NCBI GenBank assembly: GCA_036267755.1
Contig: DATAVK010000112.1
Location: 1 to 7,450, forward strand
Source: DATAVK01 sp036267755
GTDB taxonomy: Bacteria > Actinomycetota > Actinomycetes > JAFAQI01
Reading direction: 5' to 3'
Length of the DNA: 7,450 bases
Shown: piece by piece, positions 1 to 5,677 of the stretch
How positions within the stretch are numbered: the stretch's first letter is position 1
How the letters are laid out: each line of letters begins with the position of its first letter
Position numbers and translations under genes: made by a program
Notes under the pieces: generated by a model
What the model was told of the DNA's origin: nothing
The model's database searches: none
Seen by the model: the letters and a program-made list of their open reading frames with translations, nothing else

Positions 1-144
1 CGCAAGACGAGCGCCGCGAAGAAGACGACCGCCAAGCGGACAGCCGCGAAGAAGACCACGGCGAAGCGGACCGCCAAGAAGGTCGCGAAGCGGGCACCGG
101 CGAAGCGGGTCGCCAAGAAGACAACCAGGCGGACCAGGGCCTGA
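1..144 (+). CDS. Lys/Ala/Arg-rich C-terminal tail of a DNA-binding protein, probably HU (HupB-type), 5' truncated
   Basis: Frame 1 is open from the window edge to TGA at 142-144, giving 47 residues made almost only of Lys, Arg, Ala and Thr. A ten-residue unit, AAKKTTAKRT, occurs twice in tandem (bases 13-42 and 43-72) and is followed by degenerate AKK/AKR units ending in RRTRA. Low-complexity basic tails of this type follow the HU fold in mycobacterial HupB and Streptomyces HupS, where they bind DNA non-specifically and help compact the nucleoid. The HU domain itself lies outside the window, so the family is inferred. Topoisomerase I and histone H1-like proteins of actinobacteria have similar tails. 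The presence of ppk1 5.5 kb downstream favours HU, since hupB and ppk are near neighbours in mycobacteria. All lysines use AAG, as expected at this GC content. Confidence 0.6.
   Translation, partial: RKTSAAKKTTAKRTAAKKTTAKRTAKKVAKRAPAKRVAKKTTRRTRA
13..72 (+). repeat. Two tandem 30-bp units coding AAKKTTAKRT
   Basis: Bases 13-42 and 43-72 encode the same ten residues and differ only at synonymous third positions. This is an in-frame coding repeat of the basic tail. It can expand or contract by slippage without breaking the frame. Confidence 0.75.
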
Positions 145-206
145 GCCGACCGAACGACTCGGTTCCACCGCCTGCCCGGCCTTCGCGCGCCCGTCGCGCG
201 GCCGCG

Positions 207-386
207 GTGCTGTGCCTGCTCCTGGCGGTTGCTGCTGTCGTGGGTGCGGTGTTCCTTTTCAGCGGCGGATTCGTCGGGCCGGCGCCGATCGTGCTCGCCG
301 GCGCGGGTGGTCTCCTCACGCTTGCGGCGTCATTGTGGCGAGGACCACGTCCCGATAGTCGTAACAAGGCGTATCCGGGGGCATGA
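207..386 (+). CDS. Small two-helix membrane protein, hypothetical
   Basis: This frame reads from GTG 207 to TGA 384-386 and gives 59 residues with two hydrophobic segments. One runs roughly from LCLLLAVAAVV to VFLF and the other covers IVLAGAGGLLTLAASLW. They are separated by a short SGGFVGPAP turn and followed by a polar RGPRPDSRNKAYPGA tail. The frame stays open upstream to CTG 141, which overlaps the preceding stop as CTGA. That start would give 81 residues, adding a Pro/Arg-rich segment (PPPARPSRARR) that suits the positive-inside rule before the first helix. GTG 207 has no visible ribosome binding site, while AGG/GGCGGA motifs lie 8-14 bases before CTG 141. The longer form is therefore plausible but uses a rare start codon. 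I do not recognise a family and infer no function beyond probable membrane insertion. ACOX begins 36 bases downstream. Confidence 0.5.
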   Translation: MLCLLLAVAAVVGAVFLFSGGFVGPAPIVLAGAGGLLTLAASLWRGPRPDSRNKAYPGA

Positions 387-412
387 TCTCCGAGTGCTGA
401 TCCCTTTGCGAC

Positions 413-417
413 AGGAG
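413..417 (+). promoter_or_regulatory. Ribosome binding site of the acyl-CoA oxidase gene
   Basis: AGGAG lies five bases before GTG 423. This is the clearest Shine-Dalgarno motif in the window and fixes the start of the acyl-CoA oxidase-like gene at 423. Confidence 0.75.
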
Positions 418-422
418 CTCTC

Positions 423-2393
423 GTGACGACCGCCCATGCTGCCCCGCCGATCCCGACCGTCGACGTGTTGCGGACCATCCTGGACGGACGCTGGTCCGAG
501 GTGCGCGATGAAGTCCGCGAGATGCTCCGCGAGCCGCTGTTCGCCCCGCAACATGGGCTGAGCATCGACGAACAACGCGACCTCGTGATGAAACAGGCAC
601 GCCGTATCGCCACCACGTCGGGACCCAAGCTGCTCTTCCCCAAGGAGCAGGGCGGCGAGGACAACGTCGGCGCATCCGTCACCGCGTTCGAGACCCAGGG
701 CTTCGGAGACCTGTCGCTACTGGTCAAGGGTGGCGTGCAGTGGGGGCTGTTCGGGGGCGCCATCCGCAACCTCGGCACCCGGACCCATCACGACCGCTAC
801 CTGGCCGACGTCATGTCGCTCGAGCTGCCCGGCTGCTTCGCGATGACCGAAACCGGCCACGGTTCCGACGTCCAATCCGTGCGGACTACCGCGACCTACG
901 ACAGCGAGGCCGGCGAGTTCGTCATCGACACTCCCGACGACGACGCCCGCAAGGACTACATCGGCAACGCGGCACGGCACGGGCGGCTCGCGGTCGTTTT
1001 CGCCCAGCTCGTCGTTGCGGAGGAGTCTCACGGCGTGCATGCCGTGCTGGTGCCGATCCGGGACGAGTCAGGTAACACTGCTCCCGGCGTACGGATCGAG
1101 GACGACGGCCTGAAGGCGGGACTGAACGGCGTCGACAACGGCCGGCTCGCGTTCGACGGCGTCCGGGTCCCCCGCGAGAACCTGCTGGATCGCTACGGCA
1201 GCGTGTCCGAGGACGGGGTCTACTCCAGCCCGATCGAGAACCCCAACCGACGGTTCTTCACGATGGTCGGCACCTTGGTGCAGGGCCGAATCAGCGTCTC
1301 CGGCGCCGCCGTCAGCGGCGGCAAGAGCGCGCTCGCCATCGCCATCCGGTACGGCGAGGCACGACGCCAGTTCAAGGCACCGGACAGCGAACGCGAGATT
1401 CCGATCCTGGACTTCCTGGCCCACCAGCGAGTACTGCTGCCGGCGCTGTCGACGACCTACGCCCTGCACTTCGCGCAGACCGTTCTGGTCGCTGAGCTGG
1501 AGCGCAGCTACAACGACGAGTCGTTCGACGAGCAGGCGCGCCGGGAGCTCGAGACGCACGCCGCCGCGTTGAAGGCCGCGTCGACGTGGCACACCACCCG
1601 CACGGTGCAGGCGTGCCGCGAGGCCTGTGGCGGCGCGGGCTACCTCGCCGTCAACCGGCTGCCCGCCATCAAGGCCGACACCGACGTCTTCACGACGTTC
1701 GAGGGCGACAACACCGTCCTCATGCAGCTCGTCGCAAAGACGCTCCTCACCAACTTCCAGAGCGAGTTCGGTGAGCTCGACACCATCGGCACGGTTCGCT
1801 ATGTCGCCGAGCAGTTCGTGGAGCAGGTCGTCGAGCGGACCGGGGCGCGCGCGATCGCCGCCCGGCTGGCTGGCGTCGTACCCGGAACCGACGAGGAGAC
1901 GAGCCTGCTGGACCGCACGCAGCAGCTCGAGCTGTTCCGCTGGCGGGAGAAGCACGTCCTCGACGGGCTGGCTCGACGGCTACGCAAGGGAATCACCGAC
2001 GGAAACGACGCCTTCGATGTCTTCAACTCGGTCCAGGATCACGTCCTGCTGGCCGCCCAGGCGCACGTCGAGCGCCGGATCCTCGAAGCGTTCGCCGAGG
2101 CGGTCGATGCGATTGACGACGAGTCGGCGCGGGCACTGCTGTCCCAGGTCTGCGACCTGCACGTCCTGTCGACCATCGAACGCGAACGCGGCTGGTTCCT
2201 CGAGCACGGCCGGCTCACCGCCACCCGGAGCAAGCGGGTGACCAGCGCGGTCAACGACCTGTGCCGCTCACTTCGACCGCACGCTCGGCTGCTGGTCGAC
2301 GCGTTCGGGATCCCCGACGAGGCGCTGGCCGCGCCGATCGCGCTGGGCGAGGAAGTGGAGCGTCAGGCGGCCAAGGGTCAGCCGCTCGAGTGA
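423..2393 (+). CDS. Acyl-CoA dehydrogenase/oxidase, ACOX-like, 656 aa
   Basis: This is an FAD enzyme catalysing the first, alpha-beta desaturating step of fatty acyl-CoA beta-oxidation, probably soluble in the cytoplasm. Residues 137-150 (GCFAMTETGHGSDV), then KDYIGNAARHGRLAVVFAQL at about 177-196, follow the beta-domain pattern of peroxisomal acyl-CoA oxidases. RYGEARRQFKAP (309-320) opens the helical FAD/dimer region. TFEGDN (425-430) holds the probable catalytic base Glu427, in the position used by ACOX enzymes. About 200 further residues match the extra C-terminal domain of the oxidase subgroup. The length of 656 residues is close to ACOX and well above the roughly 380 residues of ordinary acyl-CoA dehydrogenases. 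Whether electrons pass to oxygen (giving H2O2) or to an electron-transfer flavoprotein cannot be told from sequence. The GTG start is chosen for its AGGAG site. Transcription probably ends at the hairpin 2471-2512. Confidence 0.9.
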   Translation: MTTAHAAPPIPTVDVLRTILDGRWSEVRDEVREMLREPLFAPQHGLSIDEQRDLVMKQARRIATTSGPKLLFPKEQGGEDNVGASVTAFETQGFGDLSLLVKGGVQWGLFGGAIRNLGTRTHHDRYLADVMSLELPGCFAMTETGHGSDVQSVRTTATYDSEAGEFVIDTPDDDARKDYIGNAARHGRLAVVFAQLVVAEESHGVHAVLVPIRDESGNTAPGVRIEDDGLKAGLNGVDNGRLAFDGVRVPRENLLDRYGSVSEDGVYSSPIENPNRRFFTMVGTLVQGRISVSGAAVSGGKSALAIAIRYGEARRQFKAPDSEREIPILDFLAHQRVLLPALSTTYALHFAQTVLVAELERSYNDESFDEQARRELETHAAALKAASTWHTTRTVQACREACGGAGYLAVNRLPAIKADTDVFTTFEGDNTVLMQLVAKTLLTNFQSEFGELDTIGTVRYVAEQFVEQVVERTGARAIAARLAGVVPGTDEETSLLDRTQQLELFRWREKHVLDGLARRLRKGITDGNDAFDVFNSVQDHVLLAAQAHVERRILEAFAEAVDAIDDESARALLSQVCDLHVLSTIERERGWFLEHGRLTATRSKRVTSAVNDLCRSLRPHARLLVDAFGIPDEALAAPIALGEEVERQAAKGQPLE

Positions 2394-2410
2394 TCCGTCA
2401 GCAACGACAC

Positions 2411-2450
2411 GGTGACACACTGTGACCGATTCGGTGGGATGCAGTCACAG
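2411..2450. repeat. Cluster of GTGAC/GTCAC inverted words after the ACOX gene
   Basis: Bases 2411-2427 form an imperfect dyad, GGTnACAnnnTGTnACC. CTGTGAC (2420-2426) is also repeated in inverted form as GTCACAG (2444-2450) with a 17-base spacer. Either arrangement could form a weak hairpin or a protein site. It lies downstream of the stop and before the strong terminator hairpin, so its role is unclear. Confidence 0.35.
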
Positions 2451-2470
2451 GCCGTACTAGTGTTTTGAGA

Positions 2471-2512
2471 GACGACGCCCGGCGCGAAACCCCCCTTGCG
2501 CCGGGCGTCGTC
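2471..2512. terminator. Bidirectional terminator hairpin between convergent genes
   Basis: GACGACGCCCGGCGC (2471-2485) pairs perfectly with GCGCCGGGCGTCGTC (2498-2512) around a 12-base loop. The stem of 15 bp is very GC-rich. No T-run follows on either strand, which is common for actinobacterial terminators. It sits between the plus-strand acyl-CoA oxidase stop (2393) and the minus-strand serine hydrolase stop (2549), so it can serve both. Confidence 0.85.
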
Positions 2513-2548
2513 ATGCGTCGTCCGGCGCTGTCCGCCGCGGCGGCCGGG

Positions 2549-3448
2549 TCAGATCGAGAGGCGCATCAACGGCCACATCAGCCGGGTGAGGCCTTGGATC
2601 CACTTGATCCCGACCGCCTCGGTCCGGGCTCCGGTCGTGAGAACGCTGACGTCATCGTGGTAGCCGTTTCCGGTGACGATGCCGTCGCTGTTGACCTCCC
2701 AGCCAGGGCTGTGGTCGAGCGGCAGCCAGCCGTTCTTGATCGCAACCTGGGTGCCGTGCGGCAGGCCGGCGCTCACTCCCCAGCGCTGGTCGAGCTCGAC
2801 GGTGTGCATCAACCGCAGCGCCTGATGCCGCTCAGCCGGGCTGAGCAGCGGGTTGGGCTGCGCCAGATGGTCGAGCAACGTGACCTGGTCGGCCGCTGTC
2901 GTGGTGGACAGCCCCCAGAAGCCCCGCGCGTTCGGCGTGGTCCCGGTTAGGCCGACCCGCCGGTTGTAGGCGGATACCGCCACCGCTCCGCCCTCGGCGT
3001 CCCACAGGTCCTGCGCATCGTCGTTGCTGCTGTTCTCGACCATGCCGGTTGCGTTCTCGAGGTCCTCCCCGTGCAAGACCCCGTGCTCGTAGAGCTCGGT
3101 CTCGAGGATGTCGACCTTCATGATGCTGGCCATCGTGTCGTGGGCTTGCGGTCGATAGGACCAGACCTTCCCGGTGGCCAGGTCGTGAACGGTCGCGGAC
3201 ATCCCCGGATGCTTCGCGAGGTACGCCTGAACCTTCGGCTGCGTGAAGGGGTTGGTCACCACGGTGCGAGGACTCGGTGACGGCGTGGGCGCGGCCCTCG
3301 ACGAGCTGGCCTGCCGCGCGGGGGGATTCGCCGTACTGCGGGTGGCGCCACCGGACGTGAGCATGTGGATCCCGACGGCCAGTGCGATCAGCACCACCAC
3401 GGTCCGCGCGAGGCGGAGCCGTCGGCGCCTCGACATGGGCCCGCTCAC
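2549..3448 (-). CDS. Membrane-anchored serine hydrolase, class A beta-lactamase-like fold, 299 aa
   Basis: The protein starts with a basic stretch (SRRRRLRLAR) and one hydrophobic segment (about residues 16-30), which is a signal anchor. A Ser/Pro/Ala-rich linker (about 38-62) then leads to an extracytoplasmic domain of about 230 residues. The domain has the three penicillin-recognising motifs in order: S108-I-M-K111 (SxxK, nucleophile Ser108), S140-S-N142 (SxN) and K238-N-G240 in place of the usual KTG. This matches the actinobacterial beta-lactamase class A-like (beta-lactamase 2) group. Substrate is unknown: beta-lactam hydrolysis, peptidoglycan peptide processing or another ester/amide are possible. 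The start is GTG 3448, supported by TAGCCT six bases upstream (leaderless pattern); ATG 3436 is the alternative and removes only four residues. It is convergent with the acyl-CoA oxidase and divergent from mscR. Confidence 0.85.
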   Translation of the reverse strand: MSGPMSRRRRLRLARTVVVLIALAVGIHMLTSGGATRSTANPPARQASSSRAAPTPSPSPRTVVTNPFTQPKVQAYLAKHPGMSATVHDLATGKVWSYRPQAHDTMASIMKVDILETELYEHGVLHGEDLENATGMVENSSNDDAQDLWDAEGGAVAVSAYNRRVGLTGTTPNARGFWGLSTTTAADQVTLLDHLAQPNPLLSPAERHQALRLMHTVELDQRWGVSAGLPHGTQVAIKNGWLPLDHSPGWEVNSDGIVTGNGYHDDVSVLTTGARTEAVGIKWIQGLTRLMWPLMRLSI

Positions 3449-3454
3449 CGGTCC

Positions 3455-3460
3455 AGGCTA
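3455..3460 (-). promoter_or_regulatory. Candidate -10 element for leaderless serine hydrolase mRNA
   Basis: On the minus strand TAGCCT (a TAnnnT hexamer) ends exactly six bases before GTG 3448, the spacing expected when transcription starts on the first base of the start codon. No purine-rich ribosome binding site is visible. I find no clear -35 hexamer, so this remains tentative. Confidence 0.4.
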
Positions 3461-3518
3461 GAAGGTGGGGCGGCCTAGACGACTCAGGCGCGCTCGCCAC
3501 GACGCACCAAGATGCCAC

Positions 3519-3558
3519 CAGGCTGCACCATGGTTCAGCCGTTCATGGCAGGCTGCAC
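3519..3558. repeat. 10-bp direct repeat at the mscR start
   Basis: CAGGCTGCAC occurs at 3519-3528 and 3549-3558, exactly 30 bp apart. Each copy is followed within two bases by CCATGG or CATGG. The second copy ends four bases before ATG 3562. It could be an operator for a regulator of the formaldehyde operon, or a small chance duplication. Confidence 0.35.
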
Positions 3559-3561
3559 GCC

Positions 3562-4647
3562 ATGGCTTATGAGGTTCGCGGCGTCATCGCCCGTAGCAAG
3601 GGTGCCCCGGTCGAGGTCACCACCATCCACGTTCCCGACCCGGGACCCGGCGAGGCACTCGTCGACGTCCAGGCGTGCGGGGTCTGCCACACCGACTTGC
3701 ACTATCGCGAAGGAGGCATCAACGACGAGTTCCCGTTCCTGCTCGGCCACGAGGCGTCCGGCGTGGTCGCCGCCATCGGCGAGGGCGTCACCGACGTCGC
3801 GCCCGGGGACTTCGTCATCCTGAACTGGCGTGCGGTCTGCGGCCAGTGCCGAGCCTGCTCGCGGGGCGAGCCCTGGTATTGCTTCAACACCCACAACGCG
3901 ACCCAGAAGATGACCCTCGACGACGGCACGCCGCTGTCGCCTGCACTGGGGATCGGGGCATTCGCCGAGAAGACCCTCGTCGCGTCCGGGCAGTGCACGA
4001 AGGTCGACCCGGCGGTCAAGCCCGAGGTGGCCGGCCTGCTCGGCTGCGGCGTCATGGCGGGCCTCGGCGCAGCCCTGAACACCGGTGCGGTACGCCGGGG
4101 CGAGACGGTCGCCGTCATCGGGTGCGGCGGGGTCGGTGACGCCGCGATCTTGGGCGCGTCCGTCGCGGGCGCCCGCACGGTGATCGCGATCGACGTCGAC
4201 GACCGCAAGCTGGAATGGGCCCGCGGCTTCGGCGCCACGCACGTCATCAACTCCCGCAACACCGACATCGTCGAAGGAGTCCAGGCACTCACCGGCGGCT
4301 TCGGCGCCGACGTGGTCATCGAGGCGGTCGGCCGCCCGGAGCTGTACAAGGCGGCGTTCTACGCCCGCGACCTCGCCGGTCGCGTCGTACTCGTCGGCGT
4401 ACCGACACCTGACATGACCATCGAGCTGCCGCTCATCGACATCTTCGGCCGCGGCGGATCGCTGAAATCATCGTGGTACGGCGACTGCCTGCCAAGCCGC
4501 GACTTCCCCATGCTCGTCGACCTCCACCTGTCCGGCCGGCTGCCGCTGGAGAAGTTCGTGTCCGAGACGATCGGCATCGACGACGTCGAGGCCGCGTTCA
4601 CGAAGATGCACGACGGCGCCGTGCTGCGATCCGTGGTCACGCTGTGA
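3562..4647 (+). CDS. mscR: S-(hydroxymethyl)mycothiol dehydrogenase (mycothiol-dependent formaldehyde dehydrogenase), 361 aa
   Basis: This zinc-dependent medium-chain dehydrogenase oxidises the mycothiol-formaldehyde adduct with NAD+ to S-formylmycothiol, and the family also acts on S-nitrosomycothiol. The sequence closely follows the MscR/AdhE2 family from the start (VRGVIARSKGAPVEV) to the end. Catalytic zinc ligands are Cys42 (GVCHTD), His63 (GHE) and Cys162. The structural zinc is held by Cys93, Cys96, Cys99 and Cys107. The Rossmann motif is G187-C-G-G-V-G192, with Asp211 at the end of the second strand, consistent with NAD rather than NADP. LKSSWYGDCLP (301-311) is a strong family signature. 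The frame is open further upstream to 3382, but homology begins at ATG 3562; GGCAGG ten bases upstream is a weak ribosome binding site. Its stop overlaps the next gene's start (GTGA), which implies translational coupling. Confidence 0.93.
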   Translation: MAYEVRGVIARSKGAPVEVTTIHVPDPGPGEALVDVQACGVCHTDLHYREGGINDEFPFLLGHEASGVVAAIGEGVTDVAPGDFVILNWRAVCGQCRACSRGEPWYCFNTHNATQKMTLDDGTPLSPALGIGAFAEKTLVASGQCTKVDPAVKPEVAGLLGCGVMAGLGAALNTGAVRRGETVAVIGCGGVGDAAILGASVAGARTVIAIDVDDRKLEWARGFGATHVINSRNTDIVEGVQALTGGFGADVVIEAVGRPELYKAAFYARDLAGRVVLVGVPTPDMTIELPLIDIFGRGGSLKSSWYGDCLPSRDFPMLVDLHLSGRLPLEKFVSETIGIDDVEAAFTKMHDGAVLRSVVTL

Positions 4648-5270
4648 CGGCGCGGATCGAGAAGGTCGTCACCTCCGGCATCTTCAGCCTCGACGGCGAG
4701 GACTTCGACGTCGACAACAACGTCTGGCTGATCGGCGACGATGACGAGGTGATCGTCATCGATGCTGCGCACGAGTCGGAGCCGATCCACAAGGCCATCG
4801 GGAACCGCAAGGTCGTCGCGATCATCAGCACCCACGGCCACAACGACCACATCAACGCCGCAGCCGACGTCAAGCGCACCACCAACGCTCCGATTTGGCT
4901 GCACCCGCAGGACCGGATGCTCTGGAACGAGGTGTACGGCGACGGCCCCGATCAGGAGATCGCCGACGGCACGACCTGGACCGTGGCCGGGGTCACGGTC
5001 ACCGCGCTGCACACCCCGGGCCACTCCCCCGGCGCCGTGTCGCTGTCGGTCCCGGAGCTCGGCGTCGTCTTCTCGGGCGACACGCTCTTCGCGGGCGGGC
5101 CCGGCGCGACGGGCCGGTCGTACTCCGACTTCCCGACGATCTGCACGTCGATCCACGAGCGGCTGCTCACCCTGCCGCCCGACACAACGGTGCACACCGG
5201 ACACGGCGACGACACGACGATCGGGGCGGAGGCGCCGCACTACGACGAATGGGTCGCCCGCGGCAACTGA
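4644..5270 (+). CDS. Metallo-beta-lactamase-fold hydrolase, probable partner of MscR, 208 aa
   Basis: The zinc site is complete. H64-x-H66-x-D68-H69 is in STHGHNDH, His127 is in TPGHSPG, Asp146 is in SGDTLF and His187 is in TGHGDDT. This is the glyoxalase II-like arrangement for two metal ions, and the length is normal for that subgroup. The GTG start at 4644 overlaps the mscR stop by four bases, so the two are almost surely co-translated. The same pairing occurs in Mycobacterium tuberculosis (Rv2259-Rv2260). From the context I infer thioester hydrolysis of S-formylmycothiol to formate and mycothiol, the counterpart of S-formylglutathione hydrolase in the glutathione pathway. The fold alone does not prove that substrate. 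No terminator is seen in the 32 bases before the convergent gene that follows. Confidence 0.9.
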   Translation: MTARIEKVVTSGIFSLDGEDFDVDNNVWLIGDDDEVIVIDAAHESEPIHKAIGNRKVVAIISTHGHNDHINAAADVKRTTNAPIWLHPQDRMLWNEVYGDGPDQEIADGTTWTVAGVTVTALHTPGHSPGAVSLSVPELGVVFSGDTLFAGGPGATGRSYSDFPTICTSIHERLLTLPPDTTVHTGHGDDTTIGAEAPHYDEWVARGN

Positions 5271-5302
5271 CCCGTCGTTCTTAAACGATCATGAAAAGAG
5301 GG

Positions 5303-5512
5303 TTAGGCGGGCTGAAGTTCCCGGATCCGGGCGCGGACGCTGCGGTCCACCAGCACTGGCACGAACTGGGTCACTTTGGCCGAGGCCATCTCGAGGTAGG
5401 CCTCGTCGACAAGGTGCCGAACCACGGGATCGGGCACCCGACCGGAGTACTCATCAGCCAGCCGCTGGGCGACCTTGCTCACCTGGTCGCTCACGGACAT
5501 CGTGGGAAGCAT
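5303..5512 (-). CDS. Small alpha-helical protein, possible actinobacterial three-helix-bundle dimerisation domain, 69 aa
   Basis: The protein is short and polar with no signal or membrane segment. It reads as three helices: VSDQVSKVAQRLADEYSG, PDPVVRHLVDEAYLEMAS, then a TQFVPVLVDRSVRARIREL segment. The R-L-A-x-x-Y/F...VP...V...FVPVLVDR pattern resembles small proteins of mycobacteria and relatives annotated as three-helix-bundle dimerisation domains, whose role is unknown. I choose ATG 5512 because a -10-like element lies six bases upstream. Other possible starts are GTG 5533 (76 residues, with GGAG four bases before it) and ATG 5500 (65 residues). The frame is open to 5590, but the extra N-terminus there is Arg-rich and unlike a protein start. 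It is divergent from ppk1, with a 165-bp shared regulatory region, and convergent with the hydrolase gene. Confidence 0.7.
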   Translation of the reverse strand: MLPTMSVSDQVSKVAQRLADEYSGRVPDPVVRHLVDEAYLEMASAKVTQFVPVLVDRSVRARIRELQPA

Positions 5513-5518
5513 GCACCC

Positions 5519-5548
5519 ACTGTTAACGGTCACCCGGCTCCGGCGCAA
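5519..5548 (-). promoter_or_regulatory. Candidate promoter of the small helical protein gene (leaderless)
   Basis: On the minus strand TTGCGC (bases 5548-5543) is a fair -35 element and TAACAGT (5525-5519) a -10-like element, with an 18-base spacer if the hexamer is taken as AACAGT. The T of the -10 is followed by exactly six bases and then ATG 5512, as in leaderless transcripts. The prediction rests on spacing and similarity to the ppk1 element. Confidence 0.4.
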
Positions 5549-5606
5549 TGTCGAGTTGCGCGGCCTTCGTGATCGGCACGCTCGCGCCAAGCGTGAGGCA
5601 TGGACT

Positions 5607-5639
5607 GTTCACCTTTCGTTTACCGCTCGTTCATCTAGC
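5607..5639 (+). promoter_or_regulatory. Candidate PHO box (PhoP site) upstream of ppk1: three 11-nt direct repeats
   Basis: Three units follow one another with an exact 11-base period: GTTCACCTTTC (5607-5617), GTTTACCGCTC (5618-5628) and GTTCATCTAGC (5629-5639). All share GTTyAyC in the first seven positions while the last four vary. The response regulator PhoP of Streptomyces binds such 11-nt direct repeat units, and ppk is a known member of its regulon there. Units on both sides (5596-5606 and 5640-5650) do not fit, so the array has three units. It ends 25 bases before the candidate -10 of ppk1, placing it at or just above the -35 position, as expected for an activator. Confidence 0.75.
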
Positions 5640-5664
5640 GGTAGGTTCCGGCCGCCGGACCTGG

Positions 5665-5671
5665 TAAGAGT
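5665..5671 (+). promoter_or_regulatory. Candidate -10 element of ppk1 (leaderless start)
   Basis: TAAGAGT ends six bases before GTG 5678. No -35 hexamer resembling TTGACA is present, which fits a promoter that depends on an activator bound at the adjacent PHO box. The GGAG at 5672-5675 is only two bases from the start codon, too close to work as a normal ribosome binding site. Confidence 0.45.
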
Positions 5672-5677
5672 GGAGCC

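Noticed and set aside
1068..1955. Long minus-strand open frame (295 codons) opposite the acyl-CoA oxidase gene
   Set aside because: It lies wholly inside a well-supported gene, its composition is that of an antisense shadow of high-GC coding DNA, and it shows no recognisable motif.
2421..2449. TGTGA...TCACA as a CRP-type site
   Set aside because: The half sites are 19 bases apart rather than the 6 needed for a CRP/GlxR operator.
2465..2950. Plus-strand open frame through the terminator into the serine hydrolase gene
   Set aside because: Begins inside the hairpin and runs antisense to a gene with all three catalytic motifs.
3382..3561. Upstream extension of mscR by 60 codons
   Set aside because: The extra residues resemble no dehydrogenase, overlap the divergent serine hydrolase start, and family homology begins at ATG 3562.
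4359..5240. Long minus-strand open frame opposite mscR and the hydrolase
   Set aside because: Spans two confirmed, coupled genes on the other strand; Arg/Asp/Val-rich shadow translation with no domain.
5275..5288. TCGTT/AACGA small inverted repeat between the hydrolase and the small helical gene
   Set aside because: Only a 5-bp AT-containing stem with a 4-base loop and no T-run; too weak to call a terminator.
5528..5538. GGTCACCCGGC, a PHO-unit-like word near the small helical gene start
   Set aside because: Single unit with no 11-nt partner on either side; expected by chance in GC-rich DNA.
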